Of a stretch of DNA of 64,000 nucleotides, positions 18,043 through 27,974 are shown in pieces. The stretch comes from Streptomyces lydicus (GTDB taxonomy: Bacteria; Actinomycetota; Actinomycetes; Streptomycetales; Streptomycetaceae): the NCBI RefSeq assembly GCF_001729485.1, contig NZ_CP017157.1, positions 1,922,001-1,986,000 of the forward strand, written 5' to 3'. Each line of letters starts with the position of its first letter. The first letter of the stretch is position 1. Below the pieces are notes generated by a model, which was not told the DNA's origin, did not search any database, and saw only the letters and a program-made list of their open reading frames with translations. The position numbers were made by a program, and so were the translations under genes.

Positions 18043-19953
18043 ATGCCCATGGACGAACGCACCCGGGCCGATGTCGAACGGGCCGAGGCGGTCATCGTTG
18101 AGCACTATCCACGGCTCGTCCGCCTCGCCTACCTCGTGCTGCCCCCGTCGATGGGCCGCCACCGCCGGGTCCTGACCGCGCACGGCCTGGTCCAGCGGGC
18201 GCTGCCGCGGGCCACCCGTCGTCGTCCGGCTCGCGGCCTGCCGGCGCAGCGCGGACCGGCCCCCGAGTCCGGCTACGACCAGGTGCGGCTGCGGATCCTG
18301 CGGCTGGCCCTGGCGCACGAGAGCCGGCCGGGCCCGGGACTGCCGGCGGTGCCGGTCGTCTGGGGGCTCCGGCTCTTCCCCCGGGCCGGTGGCATCGACG
18401 AACTCGGCCTGGAGCAGGCGCTGTCCGCCGTCCCGGCAGTGGTGCGGGCGGCGCTCGGGCTGTGGCACCTGGAGGGCCTGGACGAGGACGCGGCGCGCGC
18501 CGTGCTGGAGCGGGCCGGGGCCGAGGACCCGGACGCCGCGCAGCGGGCCGCCGAACAGCTGGACCGGGAGACCGTGACCGGCGCCGCCGCGCTGCTCAAC
18601 TCCGGCGAGTTCGACCCCTGTACGGTGCAGACCCGGCCGACCGACCTGCTGCGCCGCCGGCAGCGGGTGCGGGCCGCGGTCGCGCTGGCGGCCGTGGCGG
18701 CGATCGGCGCGGTGGTGGCGGCGGTGCCCGGCGGCGACGACCGGCCGGCCCCCGCGGCGACCGCCGCCCAGCAGGCCCTGGACCCGGCCCGGCTGCTGCG
18801 CACCCCCAACGAGCAGTGGGCCGACACCTCCCGCGTCGACTTCACCGCCTGGCCCGCCCGCGGCCGGCAGGCCGGCGACCGGGAGTTGCTGGGACGGGCG
18901 CTGCGGGTGTGGGCGGCGCCGCCCGACGGCACCCGGATCACGGCGACCGCGGGCACCTCCACCCGCCCGCCCGGCCACCCGCCGCAGCTGCTGTACGCCG
19001 GGCTGATCGACAACGTCATGGTGGTGGTCCTGTACGACGGCGAGCGCCTGGTCCGCTACGCCGAACCGGAGGACGCCACCCCCACCCTGCACCTCGCCCG
19101 GGTCGACGCCGCGGACGTGACGACCGCCGCGGGGCTGGTCATCGGCCGGGGCAACGGCTGGATGCGCTATCTGCTCGCACCGTGGATCTCCGACGTCGCC
19201 GTCCGCGATCTGCTCGCCCCGGACAATCCGCCGCACGGGCTGCACGTCGCCCCGGACGGGGTCACCGACCGCATCCCCACCCCGCCCCCGGCGGGCGCCG
19301 GCTGCGGACGCTGGCCGGTGGCGCAGTTCCGCCCCTCGACGCGGCTCGGCGGGAGCACCCCCGCCTTCCTGCTCGCCGACCTCGACGACCTCGTGCCCGT
19401 TCACCTCACCTCGGGGCCGCCGGCGTCCGGCGGCGCCCAGGGCGCCGGGCCGCACGAGGCGACCGACCCGGCGGCGCTGCGGACCTGGGCGCGTACCGCG
19501 TGCTCGCTCGGGGCGCTGCGGGGGGCCGGCGTACGGACCGTCAACGACTGGGCGTTCGCCGAGCAGTCCCTCCCCGAGGGCGGCGGCCGGGCGACCTGGC
19601 TCTGCACCCGCGCCGACACCTGGCGCGGCCCCGGCAGCGTGACCGTCCGCTTCCTGCCGCCCGCCGACCGGCCGGCCGACCCGGGGCGGGTCGCGGGGCG
19701 GGCCGCCTCCACCGCGACCTGTGGGCGCTTCGGCCCGCAGGTGGTCGGGGACGTCAACTGGCGGGCGCGATCCGGCAGGTGGTACCTGCTCGCGGCCGGC
19801 GGCGGCCCGGTCGCCGGTCTCGACGCCACCGGCGGCGTACGGGCCACCGCCGGGGCCACCACGCTGGCCGCACCGGCCCCCGGGTCGGCGGCGCGCGCGG
19901 AGGTGGTCGGCCGGCTGCGGGACGGCCGCACGGTGCGGGCGCTCCGGCCGTAG
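18043..19953 (+). CDS. Sigma-like N-terminus, membrane-anchored protein
   Basis: A 636-residue protein, start ATG 18043 with GAAGGG about 12 bases upstream. Residues 10-60 (VIVEHYPRLVRLAYLVLPPS) resemble region 2 of ECF sigma factors, and residues 120-190 are helical and resemble a sigma C-terminal segment but without a clear HTH. A single hydrophobic helix (about residues 211-229, AVALAAVAAIGAVVAAV) follows a basic RRRQRVR stretch, placing roughly 400 residues outside the cell. The outside part includes paired cysteines (CGRWP, TACSLG, WLCTR, TATCGRF). Conserved in Streptomyces but uncharacterised to my knowledge. It may sense envelope conditions. I infer topology from sequence only. Confidence 0.65.
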   Translation: MPMDERTRADVERAEAVIVEHYPRLVRLAYLVLPPSMGRHRRVLTAHGLVQRALPRATRRRPARGLPAQRGPAPESGYDQVRLRILRLALAHESRPGPGLPAVPVVWGLRLFPRAGGIDELGLEQALSAVPAVVRAALGLWHLEGLDEDAARAVLERAGAEDPDAAQRAAEQLDRETVTGAAALLNSGEFDPCTVQTRPTDLLRRRQRVRAAVALAAVAAIGAVVAAVPGGDDRPAPAATAAQQALDPARLLRTPNEQWADTSRVDFTAWPARGRQAGDRELLGRALRVWAAPPDGTRITATAGTSTRPPGHPPQLLYAGLIDNVMVVVLYDGERLVRYAEPEDATPTLHLARVDAADVTTAAGLVIGRGNGWMRYLLAPWISDVAVRDLLAPDNPPHGLHVAPDGVTDRIPTPPPAGAGCGRWPVAQFRPSTRLGGSTPAFLLADLDDLVPVHLTSGPPASGGAQGAGPHEATDPAALRTWARTACSLGALRGAGVRTVNDWAFAEQSLPEGGGRATWLCTRADTWRGPGSVTVRFLPPADRPADPGRVAGRAASTATCGRFGPQVVGDVNWRARSGRWYLLAAGGGPVAGLDATGGVRATAGATTLAAPAPGSAARAEVVGRLRDGRTVRALRP

Positions 19954-20105
19954 GCGGGCGGGGCGGCGTCCGGCGGCCGCTGCCCTCGCGTCCGGCCGGC
20001 CGGGGGGACCGGGCCGTGAATCCGGACAGGGGATGTCGGGTTTCGCTGTCATCGTCACCGTGCGCGGAGAACCGGGCACACCGACCACACCGAGGAGCGG
20101 CGTAC

Positions 20106-21101
20106 ATGACGGCACAGGCGGCGACGGGGCAGGCGGCGGCGGGGGAGCTGGCCGGACGGGTGGCGCTGGTCGCCGGGGCGACCCGGGGCGCGGGGCGGGC
20201 GATGGCGATCGAGCTGGGCCGGGCCGGCGCGCTGGTGTACGTGACCGGGCGGACGACCCGGGAGCGGGTCAGTGAGGTCGGCCGGCCCACGGAGACGATC
20301 GAGCAGACCGCGGAGCTGGTGACCGCGGCGGGAGAGGCGGCCCGCAGGGCCGCGAACAAGGGCGGCGAGGGGCCACGGGACGGCGGCACCGGGATCGCCG
20401 TACCCACCGACCATCTGGATCCCGCGCAGGTCAAGGCGCTGATCGAGCGCATCGACCGCGAGCAGGGGCGGCTGGACGTGCTGGTCAACAGCGTCTGGGG
20501 CGGCGACCGGCTGATCGAGTTCGACACCAGGCTCTGGGATCTCGATCTGGACAACGCCCTGCGGATGTTCCGCCTGGGCATCGACAGCCACATCATCACC
20601 GGCCATTACGCGCTGCCGCTGCTGATCAGGCGGCCCGGCGGGCTGGTGGTCGAGGTCACCGACGGCACCGCCGCCTTCAACCGCCGCTACCGCGGCAGCC
20701 TCTGCTTCGACCTGACGAAGAACGCCCCGCACCGGATCGCCTTCGGCCTCGCCGCCGAGCTGGCCGAACACGGCGGCACGGCGGTCTCGCTCACCCCCGG
20801 CTTCCTGCGGTCCGAGGAGATGCTGGACCACTTCGGGGTGACGGAGGAGACCTGGCGCGAGGCGGTCGCCCAGGAGCCGCACTTCGCCATCGCCGAGTCG
20901 CCGGCCCTGATCGGCCGCGCCGTCCGCGCGCTCGCCGCCGACCCGGAGCGGGCGCGCTGGACCGGGCAGTCCCTCTCCAGCGGCGGGCTGGCGAAGGAGT
21001 ACGGCTTCACCGACACCGACGGCTCCCGCCCGGACTGCTTCGGCTACTTCGAGGACGTGGTCTTCGGCGGCAAGCAGGCCACCGCCGCCGACTACCGCTA
21101 G
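20106..21101 (+). CDS. SDR family protein with Phe in place of catalytic Tyr
   Basis: A 331-residue short-chain dehydrogenase/reductase-like protein. The nucleotide-binding motif is ALVAGATRGAGRAMA (residues 20-34) and the NxAG-equivalent is VLVNSVWGG. The active-site segment reads SLCFDLTK, where close relatives would be expected to have YDLxK, so the catalytic Tyr of YxxxK appears replaced by Phe while Lys is kept. The start ATG at 20106 has GAGGAG about 9 bases upstream. It converges with the WYL regulator with only 4 bases between stops. The reaction is unknown and activity may be reduced or altered. Confidence 0.8.
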   Translation: MTAQAATGQAAAGELAGRVALVAGATRGAGRAMAIELGRAGALVYVTGRTTRERVSEVGRPTETIEQTAELVTAAGEAARRAANKGGEGPRDGGTGIAVPTDHLDPAQVKALIERIDREQGRLDVLVNSVWGGDRLIEFDTRLWDLDLDNALRMFRLGIDSHIITGHYALPLLIRRPGGLVVEVTDGTAAFNRRYRGSLCFDLTKNAPHRIAFGLAAELAEHGGTAVSLTPGFLRSEEMLDHFGVTEETWREAVAQEPHFAIAESPALIGRAVRALAADPERARWTGQSLSSGGLAKEYGFTDTDGSRPDCFGYFEDVVFGGKQATAADYR

Positions 21102-21105
21102 CGCG

Positions 21106-22116
21106 CTAGGAATACAGGGCGGCCGTCCGCCGGGCGGCCGCCGCGAAGCGCTCCCGCAGCGCCGGGGGCCGGAGTACCTCGCCCTCCGGACCGAGCCCCA
21201 GCAGCTGGGCGTAGGCGACCTCGGCGGACTCCACCGCGAGCCGGACGGTCAGCCGGCCCTGTGCGTCGGGGCCGTCGCCGGACCGGGCCGCTTCGATCGC
21301 CTCCTCGGCGGCCGCGCGCTCGGTGACGTGCGGCAGCCGGCGCACCCCGAGGGCGGAGAGCCGGACCACCACCTCCTCGCGCAGGAGCGAGCGGGCGAAC
21401 TGCGCGGCCCGCTCCGCCCAGAAGGCGGGCAGGTCGAACGCCTCGTCCCGGACGAACCGCCCGCCGGTGGGGCCGCCCTCCGCGCCGTCACCCCCGCCGT
21501 CCGGGGCCTCCACGGCGGTGAACCGGTCGACGCGGTAGACCCGGAAGTCCCCCTGCGCACGCGCCGCCAGATACCACACGCCCGCCTTCAGGACGAGGCC
21601 GTACGGCTCCAACTGCCGCTCCACCTCGGTGTCCTTGCGGAGGTAGCGGGCGGTGATCCGGCGGTCGTCCCAGACCGCGTCGGCGACGGCGGGCAGCAGG
21701 GCCGGGGTCCGGGGCTCCTGATACCAGGCGGGCGCGTCGAGGTGGAAGCGCTGGGCGGCGCCCGTCGCGGCGTCCCGCAGCTCGGGCAGCAGCGCGGCGG
21801 AGACCTTCAGACGGGCGGCCGACGCGGCGTCCGCGAGGCCCATCTCGCGCAGCGCGGACGGCACTCCGGACAGGAAGAGCGCCTCCGCCTCGCTGCGGCC
21901 GAGGCCGGTGAGGCGGGTGCGGTAGCCGCCTATGAGGCGGTAGCCGCCGGCCCGGCCGCGGTCCGCGTAGACGGGCACGCCGGCCTCGGAGAGGGAGAGC
22001 ACGTCGCGCGCGACCGTACGCTCGGACACCTCCAGCTCCCGCGCCAGCTCGGGGCCCGTCATCGACGGCCGCGACTGGAGCAGCAACACCATCTTGATCA
22101 GCCGTGCAGCACGCAT
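21106..22116 (-). CDS. WYL-domain transcriptional regulator
   Basis: A 336-residue regulator with an N-terminal helix-turn-helix (ARLIKMVLLLQSRPSMTGPELARELEVSERTVARDV, residues 4-40), typical of the HTH_11/DeoR-like part, and a WYL domain near residues 165-215 (GVWYLAAR...RVYRVDRFTAVE). WYL domains bind nucleic-acid-like or other ligands. The ATG at 22116 is chosen because it begins directly before the HTH. It neighbours the SDR gene tail to tail, so the target is not evident from position. Confidence 0.85.
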   Translation of the reverse strand: MRAARLIKMVLLLQSRPSMTGPELARELEVSERTVARDVLSLSEAGVPVYADRGRAGGYRLIGGYRTRLTGLGRSEAEALFLSGVPSALREMGLADAASAARLKVSAALLPELRDAATGAAQRFHLDAPAWYQEPRTPALLPAVADAVWDDRRITARYLRKDTEVERQLEPYGLVLKAGVWYLAARAQGDFRVYRVDRFTAVEAPDGGGDGAEGGPTGGRFVRDEAFDLPAFWAERAAQFARSLLREEVVVRLSALGVRRLPHVTERAAAEEAIEAARSGDGPDAQGRLTVRLAVESAEVAYAQLLGLGPEGEVLRPPALRERFAAAARRTAALYS

Positions 22117-22267
22117 GCGTTCATCATCGCGCCGCCCACTGACAACGCGGACGAAGAAGGAAGGCCCGGCCGTAGTCAGGGCGTGACCGGCCGGGCCAGT
22201 GGGTTCCCGTGCGGAGGCTCCGGGCGCGGGAAGGTGGCCCCCGCACGGGAGTCGGTGGCCCCGGAGC

Positions 22268-22304
22268 GACGGGCGGCCCCGGTGTCGGCTGGGGCCGCCC
22301 CGTC
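22268..22304 (-). terminator. Hairpin terminator after aceE
   Basis: Arms GACGGGCGGCCCC and GGGGCCGCCCCGTC (13-14 bases, one bulge) surround a 10-base loop, 52 bases past the aceE stop. Confidence 0.65.
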
Positions 22305-22356
22305 TCACGGGGCGTGGTGACGGCCGCGCCTCACAGGGCGCGGGCCCGCCGAGCGC

Positions 22357-25056
22357 TCACAGCCCGTAGCGCTCCTTCGCCTCCTTGACCGCCTCCGGCT
22401 TGACCTCGCCGCGGCGGGCCAGGGCGGCCAGGGACTGGACGACGACGGACTGGGCGTCCACACCGAAGTGGCGGCGGGCTGCCTCGCGGGTGTCGGACAG
22501 GCCGAAGCCGTCGGTCCCGATGGAGGTCCAGTCCTGCTCGACCCAGGGGGCGATCTGGTCCGGAACGGCCCGCATCCAGTCGCTGACCGCGACGACCGGA
22601 CCGGGGGCGCCAGCCAGGGCACGGGTGACGTACGGGATCCGGTCCTCGCCCTCCAGACGGGCGGCGTCGCACTCCAGGGCGTCCCGGCGCAGCTCCGTCC
22701 AGGACGGCGCCGACCAGACGTCCGCCGCCACGCCCCAGTCGGCGGCCAGCAGTTCCTGCGCCTCCAGGGCCCAGTGGACGGCCGTGCCCGAAGCCAGCAG
22801 CTGCAGGCGCGGGGCGTCGGCGGCCGCGTCGGGAGCCGCCTCCTGGTAGCGGTAGAGGCCCTTGAGGATGCCCTCCTCGACGCCTTCCGGCATGGCGGGC
22901 TGGACCTTGGTCTCGTTGTAGACCGTGAGGTAGTAGAAGACGTCCTCGCCGGCCGGGTGGGCCTCGGTCGAGCCGTACATCCGGCGCAGGCCCTCCTTGA
23001 CGATGACCGCCACCTCGTAGGCGAAGGCCGGGTCGTAGGAGAGTGCCGCGGGGTTGGTCGACGCGATCAGGTGCGAGTGCCCGTCGGCGTGCTGCAGGCC
23101 CTCGCCGGTCATCGTCGTACGGCCCGCGGTGGCGCCGATCACGAAGCCGCGGCCCAACTGGTCGGCCAGCGCCCAGAACTGGTCGGCGGTGCGCTGCCAG
23201 CCGAACATCGAGTAGAAGATGTAGAAGGGGATCATCGGCTCGCCGTGCGTCGCGTACGACGTCGCGGCGGCGGTGAAGTCGGCGAGCGAACCGGCCTCGG
23301 TGATGCCCTCGTTGAGGATCTGGCCGTCCCTGGCCTCCTTGTACCAAAGGAGCTGGTCGCGGTCGACGGGGTCGTACGTCGCGCCCTTGGGGGAGTAGAG
23401 ACCGGCCGTCGGGAAGAGCGACTCCATGCCGAAGGTGCGGGCCTCGTCGGGGACGATCGGCACCCAGCGCCTGCCGGTCTCCTTGTCCCGCATCAGGTCC
23501 TTGACCAGCCGTACGAACGCCATGGTGGTGGCGATCTCCTGGCTGCCGGAGCCCTTCTTCAGCGCGTCGAAGGTCTTGTCGGCCGGCATCGGCAGCGGCT
23601 TGGGGACGACCTTGCGGGCGGGCGCCGGGCCGCCGAGGGCGGCGCGCCGCTCGCGCAGGTAGACCATCTCGGGGGAGTCCTCGGCCGGGCGCCAGTACGG
23701 CACCAGGTCGCCCTCCAGCGCGCTGTCCGGGATGGGGAGTTCGAGCACGTCACGCATGGTGCGGAACTCCGCCATGGTGAGCTTCTTCATCTGGTGGTTG
23801 GCGTTGCGGGACTCGAAGCCCGTGCCGAGGGTGAAGCCCTTGACGGTCTGCGCCAGGATGACCGTCGGCGCGCCCTTGTGCTCGACGGCGGCCCGGTAGG
23901 CGGCGTAGACCTTGCGCGGCTCGTGGCCGGCGCGGGAGGTCTGGAACAGCTCCAGCAGCTTGGCGTCGGAGAGCGTACGGGCGATGGCCTGCAGCGACTC
24001 GTTCGCGCCGAAGAAGTGCTCGCGCAGGTAGGCGGCGTCGCGGGTGGCGTACGTCTGGAACTGCGCGTCGGGGGTCTCGCCGAGGCGGCGTATCAGCGCG
24101 CCGTCCGTGTCGAGCGCGAAGACCTCGTCCCAGGCGCGGCCCCACAGCGCCTTGACGACGTTCCAGCCGGCGGCGCGGAACTGGGCCTCCAGCTCCTGCA
24201 CGATCTTGAAGTTGGGGCGGACCGGGCCGTCCAGGCGCTGCAGGTTGCAGTTGATGACGAAGGTGAGGTTGTCCAGGCCCTCACGGCCCGCCAGCGCCAG
24301 GGCGGCGGTCGACTCGGGCTCGTCCATCTCGCCGTCGCCCAGGAACGCCCAGACGTGGGAGTTGGCGGTGTCCTTGATGCCGCGGTGCTCCAGGTAGCGG
24401 TTGAAGCGCGCCTGGTAGATCGCGGAGAGCGGGCCGAGGCCCATGGAGACGGTCGGGAACTCCCACAGCCAGGGCAGCCGCCGCGGGTGCGGGTAGGAGG
24501 GCAGGCCCTCGCCGCCGGCCTCCTGGCGGAAGTGGTCGAGGTGGTCCTCGGTGAGGCGGCCTTCGAGGAAGGCACGGGCGTAGATGCCGGGAGAGGCGTG
24601 GCCCTGGATGTAGAGCTGGTCGCCGGAGCCGCCGGAGGACTGGTCCTCCTTGCCGTGGAAGAAGTGCTCGAAGCCGGTCTCGTACAGCCAGGCGGCGGAC
24701 GCGAAGGTGGCGATGTGGCCGCCGAGGCCGAGCTTGGAGCCGCGGGTGACCATCGCGGCGGCGTTCCAGCGGTTCCAGGCGGTGATCCGGGCCTCCAGCG
24801 CCTCGTCGCCCGGGAAGTCGGGCTCGGCGGAGGTCGGGATGGTGTTGACGTAGTCCGTCTCCAGCAGGGACGGCAGGGCGGTGCCCTCGGTGCGCGCGGT
24901 GTGCTCCAGGGCACGGCGCATCAGGTAGGCGGCGCGATGCGGACCCGCTGCCTTGGTGACGGCGTCAAGCGACTCGCGCCACTCGGCGGTCTCCTCGGGG
25001 TCGCGGTCCGGGAGCTGGTCGAGCTGGCTGTACGGCAGGCGCACGGGGTCGGGCAT
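22357..25056 (-). CDS. aceE: Pyruvate dehydrogenase E1 (homodimeric)
   Basis: AceE decarboxylates pyruvate using thiamine diphosphate and passes the acetyl group to a lipoyl-E2. The 899-residue protein is the homodimeric E1 type. The TPP-binding motif [10 protein letters not shown]...[10 protein letters not shown] is present near residues 245-280, and further family segments [17 protein letters not shown] and [17 protein letters not shown] are intact. The ATG at 25056 is used because GGAAAGGGG precedes it; a longer frame is open but overlaps regulatory DNA. A perfect inverted repeat lies 157 bases upstream, and the next gene upstream encodes a GntR regulator. Confidence 0.97.
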   Translation of the reverse strand: MPDPVRLPYSQLDQLPDRDPEETAEWRESLDAVTKAAGPHRAAYLMRRALEHTARTEGTALPSLLETDYVNTIPTSAEPDFPGDEALEARITAWNRWNAAAMVTRGSKLGLGGHIATFASAAWLYETGFEHFFHGKEDQSSGGSGDQLYIQGHASPGIYARAFLEGRLTEDHLDHFRQEAGGEGLPSYPHPRRLPWLWEFPTVSMGLGPLSAIYQARFNRYLEHRGIKDTANSHVWAFLGDGEMDEPESTAALALAGREGLDNLTFVINCNLQRLDGPVRPNFKIVQELEAQFRAAGWNVVKALWGRAWDEVFALDTDGALIRRLGETPDAQFQTYATRDAAYLREHFFGANESLQAIARTLSDAKLLELFQTSRAGHEPRKVYAAYRAAVEHKGAPTVILAQTVKGFTLGTGFESRNANHQMKKLTMAEFRTMRDVLELPIPDSALEGDLVPYWRPAEDSPEMVYLRERRAALGGPAPARKVVPKPLPMPADKTFDALKKGSGSQEIATTMAFVRLVKDLMRDKETGRRWVPIVPDEARTFGMESLFPTAGLYSPKGATYDPVDRDQLLWYKEARDGQILNEGITEAGSLADFTAAATSYATHGEPMIPFYIFYSMFGWQRTADQFWALADQLGRGFVIGATAGRTTMTGEGLQHADGHSHLIASTNPAALSYDPAFAYEVAVIVKEGLRRMYGSTEAHPAGEDVFYYLTVYNETKVQPAMPEGVEEGILKGLYRYQEAAPDAAADAPRLQLLASGTAVHWALEAQELLAADWGVAADVWSAPSWTELRRDALECDAARLEGEDRIPYVTRALAGAPGPVVAVSDWMRAVPDQIAPWVEQDWTSIGTDGFGLSDTREAARRHFGVDAQSVVVQSLAALARRGEVKPEAVKEAKERYGL

Positions 25057-25212
25057 GGGTGGCCCCTTTCCGGACGGGAGGGAAGCGGGGGGTGCCGTCG
25101 AAGTCGGGCCCGGCCCGTCGCGTGGACGGTGGGTCTTCGGCGGCACCCCGTGCGAGTTCGGCAGGGTTTCGGCAGGCAGGGTGTCGCGCCCCGACAGAGG
25201 ACGATACGCCTC

Positions 25213-25229
25213 TGATCGATGATCGATCA
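25213..25229. promoter_or_regulatory. Palindromic operator-like site upstream of aceE
   Basis: TGATCGAT-G-ATCGATCA is a perfect 8-base inverted repeat with one central base. It lies between aceE and the GntR gene, both on the minus strand. The size and position suit a GntR or TetR-type dimer binding site. Candidate regulator: the adjacent FCD-type GntR protein. Confidence 0.5.
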
Positions 25230-25355
25230 ACGCTCGGGGAACGAAAAACCGCAGGTCGGCACGGGGTGCCGCAATTCAGGGCACCGCGTGCCAGCCTCGG
25301 AGTCCGCCTCCGTTACGCCCCGCGGTCCCTCCCGGACCGTCGGTGCGCGCCGCCC

Positions 25356-25979
25356 TCAGACCCTCGGTGCGCAGCTCAGCACATGGGTCTTCAGCAGCGT
25401 CCCGATCTTCGGGTCGCGCCGCCGGAAGGCGTCCACGATCTCCTGGTGGTCCTGGGCGTGCGACCGCGGCTCCGGGCTGAACCAGCGGATCGACAGCGTC
25501 GTCCACACCTCGACGCCCAGCGACTCCCAGGTGTGCAGCAGCACGGAGTTGCCGGCGGCCCGCACGATCTCCCGGTGGAAGGCCACCGTGTGCCGCACCT
25601 GCGCCTCGCCGTCACCGGTCCGATCCGCCTCGCGCAGCGCCGCCACCTCCCGCTCCAGCGCGGCGGTGTCCTCGGCCAGCCGCCCGGCGGCCAGTTCGGC
25701 CGCCACCTGCTCCAGCCCGGCCCGCACCGGATAGCTCTCCTTGAGGTCGTCCGCGGTCAGATTCCGCACCCGTACGCCCTTGTTCGGCGCCGACTCGATC
25801 AGCTGCAGCGACTCCAGCTCCCGCAGCGCCTCCCGCACCGGTGTCTGGCTGACCTCCAGCTCCACCGCGATCCGCCGCTCCACGATCCGCTCGCCCGGCT
25901 GCCAGCGGCCGCTGACGATCCCCTCAAGGATGTGCTCGCGGATCTGCTCGCGCAGCGAATGGACGACGGGCGGGGTCAT
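25356..25979 (-). CDS. GntR family regulator (FCD domain)
   Basis: A 207-residue GntR regulator. Residues 1-70 form the winged HTH (SLREQIREHILEGIVSGRWQPGERI...LEVSQTPVREALRELESLQLI). The C-terminal FCD domain has helices with potential metal-ligand residues (EAQVRHTVAFHREIV, DHQEIVDAF, THV). The ATG at 25979 has AAGGAG 7 bases upstream. It lies directly upstream of aceE in the same orientation, with a perfect palindrome between them, which suggests control of aceE by a small organic acid. The ligand cannot be told from sequence. Confidence 0.9.
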   Translation of the reverse strand: MTPPVVHSLREQIREHILEGIVSGRWQPGERIVERRIAVELEVSQTPVREALRELESLQLIESAPNKGVRVRNLTADDLKESYPVRAGLEQVAAELAAGRLAEDTAALEREVAALREADRTGDGEAQVRHTVAFHREIVRAAGNSVLLHTWESLGVEVWTTLSIRWFSPEPRSHAQDHQEIVDAFRRRDPKIGTLLKTHVLSCAPRV

Positions 25980-26079
25980 GAGGTGCTCCTTCAGAGCGCA
26001 TGGCGGGGCGTGGTGTGGGGGTGCCATTATCCGGGACGGGCGAGCGGCCCCGGGGGGAAGCGGGATCGGAGACGCGCAA

Positions 26080-26131
26080 AGGGGCCGGCCCCGGCTCGTA
26101 CGGAATGCTGTACGAACCGGGGCCGGCCCCT
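26080..26131 (-). terminator. Strong hairpin terminator after sucB
   Basis: A 52-base inverted repeat: arms AGGGGCCGGCCCCGG and CCGGGGCCGGCCCCT plus inner TCGTAC/GTACGA. It lies 29 bases past the E2 stop and also lies upstream of the GntR gene. Confidence 0.85.
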
Positions 26132-26159
26132 GCTGTCACCTACCGGGGACTGCCGGGAC

Positions 26160-27920
26160 TCAGAGACCGATCTCGGTCTCGAACTCGGCGGCCTCCAGGA
26201 ACTGCTTGACCGTGGTCAGGTAGCGGGCGGCGTCGGCGCCGTCCACCAGACGGTGGTCGTAGGAGAGCGCGAGGTAGGTCATGTCGCGCACCGCGATGGT
26301 CTCGCCGAGGTCCGGGTGGTTGATGACCACCGGGCGCTTGACGGTCGCACCGATGCCCAGGATGCCGACCTGGTTCGGGGGCACGATGACGGTGTCGAAC
26401 AGGGCGCCGCGCGAACCGGTGTTGCTGATGGTGAAGGTCGCACCGGACAGCTCGTCCGGCGTGATCTTGTTCGCGCGGACCTTGCCCGCCAGGTCCGCCG
26501 TCTTGCGGGCGATACCGGCGATGTTGAGGTCACCGGCGTCCTTGATGACCGGGGTCATCAGGCCCTTCTCCGAGTCCACCGCGATACCGACGTTCTCGGT
26601 GTCGAAGTAGGTGATGGTGCCCTCGTCCTCGTTGATCCGGGCGTTGATGACCGGGTGGGCCTTCAGCGCCTGGACAGCGGCCTTGACGAAGAACGGCATC
26701 GGGGAGAGCTTGACGCCCTCACGCTGCGCGAAGGCGTCCTTGGCCTTGTTGCGCATCCGCATGATCGCGGTGATGTCCACCTCGACCACGGAGGTCAGCT
26801 GCGCCTGGCCGTGCAGGGCCTTCATCATGTTGTCGCCGATGGCCTTGCGGATGCGCGGCATCTTGACGGTCTGACCGCGCAGCGGCGACGCCTCGATGAC
26901 CGGGGCCTTGGCGGCGGCGGCCGGAGCGGCGGCCGGAGCCGGCGCGGCGGCCTTCGCGGCCTCGGCGGCGGCGAGGACGTCCTGCTTGCGGATGCGGCCA
27001 CCGACGCCGGTGCCCTTGACCGTGGCGAGGTCCACGCCGTTCTCCGCGGCGAGCTTGCGCACCAGCGGAGTGACGTACGCGCCCTCGCCCTCACCGGCAG
27101 CCGGCGCCGGGGTGACCGGAGCCGGAGCGGCGGCCGGAGCCGGCGCGGGGGCCGGAGCCGGAGCCGGCGCGGGGGCCGGGGCGGCAGCGGCCGGCGCCGG
27201 GGCGGGCGCGGGGGCCGGAGCCGGCTCGGCGGCGGGAGCCGGGGCGGCCGGGGCCGGGGCGGCGGCCGGGGCCGCGCCCTTGGCACCGATGACGGCGAGC
27301 TTGGCGCCGACCTCGGCGGTCTCGTCCTCGCCGACGACGATCTCCAGCAGGGTGCCGGAGGCCGGCGCCGGGATCTCGGTGTCGACCTTGTCGGTGGAGA
27401 CCTCCAGCAGCGGCTCGTCGGCCGAGACCTCCTCGCCGACCTCCTTCAGCCAGCGGGTGACGGTGCCCTCGGTGACGCTCTCGCCGAGCGCGGGGAGGAG
27501 AACTTCAGTGCCGGAGGCGCCGGTGGAGCCGGTGCCTGCACCGGGGGTGCCCTCGGCGCCGCCCGCGGGGGCGGCGGCGGGGGCCTCGGGGGCCGGAGCC
27601 GCGGCGGGCTCGGGCTGCGGCTCGGCGGTCGGGGCCTCGGCCGCCGGGGCCTCGGCCGCGGGGGCGGCAGCCGGCGCACCGGTGCCGTCGTCGATGAGGG
27701 CGAGCTCGGCGCCGACCTCGACGGTCTCGTCCTCGGCCACCTTGATGGCGGACAGGATGCCGGCGGCCGGGGCCGGGATCTCGGTGTCGACCTTGTCGGT
27801 CGACACCTCGAGCAGCGGCTCGTCGGCCTCGACGCGCTCACCCTCGGCCTTCAGCCAGCGAGTGACGGTGCCCTCGGTGACGCTCTCGCCGAGCGCCGGA
27901 AGGGTTACGGAAACCGCCAT
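26160..27920 (-). CDS. sucB: Dihydrolipoamide acyltransferase E2 (two lipoyl domains)
   Basis: This E2 subunit carries acyl groups on lipoyl lysines and transfers them to coenzyme A. The 586-residue protein has two lipoyl domains, each with [18 protein letters not shown] and a [13 protein letters not shown] lipoylation site (residues about 43 and 170). Ala-Pro-rich flexible linkers separate these, then the E1/E3-binding segment [22 protein letters not shown], then the catalytic domain with active-site [13 protein letters not shown]. In actinobacteria the same E2 can serve both pyruvate and 2-oxoglutarate complexes; the symbol reflects common annotation. It is followed on the minus strand upstream by lpd with a 54-base gap, so they are likely an operon. 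Starts ATG 27920. Confidence 0.95.
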   Translation of the reverse strand: MAVSVTLPALGESVTEGTVTRWLKAEGERVEADEPLLEVSTDKVDTEIPAPAAGILSAIKVAEDETVEVGAELALIDDGTGAPAAAPAAEAPAAEAPTAEPQPEPAAAPAPEAPAAAPAGGAEGTPGAGTGSTGASGTEVLLPALGESVTEGTVTRWLKEVGEEVSADEPLLEVSTDKVDTEIPAPASGTLLEIVVGEDETAEVGAKLAVIGAKGAAPAAAPAPAAPAPAAEPAPAPAPAPAPAAAAPAPAPAPAPAPAPAPAAAPAPVTPAPAAGEGEGAYVTPLVRKLAAENGVDLATVKGTGVGGRIRKQDVLAAAEAAKAAAPAPAAAPAAAAKAPVIEASPLRGQTVKMPRIRKAIGDNMMKALHGQAQLTSVVEVDITAIMRMRNKAKDAFAQREGVKLSPMPFFVKAAVQALKAHPVINARINEDEGTITYFDTENVGIAVDSEKGLMTPVIKDAGDLNIAGIARKTADLAGKVRANKITPDELSGATFTISNTGSRGALFDTVIVPPNQVGILGIGATVKRPVVINHPDLGETIAVRDMTYLALSYDHRLVDGADAARYLTTVKQFLEAAEFETEIGL

Positions 27921-27974
27921 GGTTTCTGTTGCTCCTTATGAATTGCGGATGTGGTCGTCGCGCCCGGACTGGGG

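Noticed and set aside
18360..18395. Possible second copy of the dispersed repeat within the sigma-like gene
   Set aside because: Only a partial resemblance (CTGGGGGCTCC and CTTCCCCCGGG); lacks the TGGGGGCACCTCCC core.
22468..25215. Very long reading frame opposite aceE (about 915 codons)
   Set aside because: It is the mirror of the aceE coding strand in high-GC DNA, and shows Val/Gly/Leu/Arg-rich composition with no family motif.
27080..27660. Tandem-repeat-like Ala/Pro coding DNA in sucB
   Set aside because: It resembles a minisatellite but is the normal flexible linker of multi-lipoyl E2 proteins.
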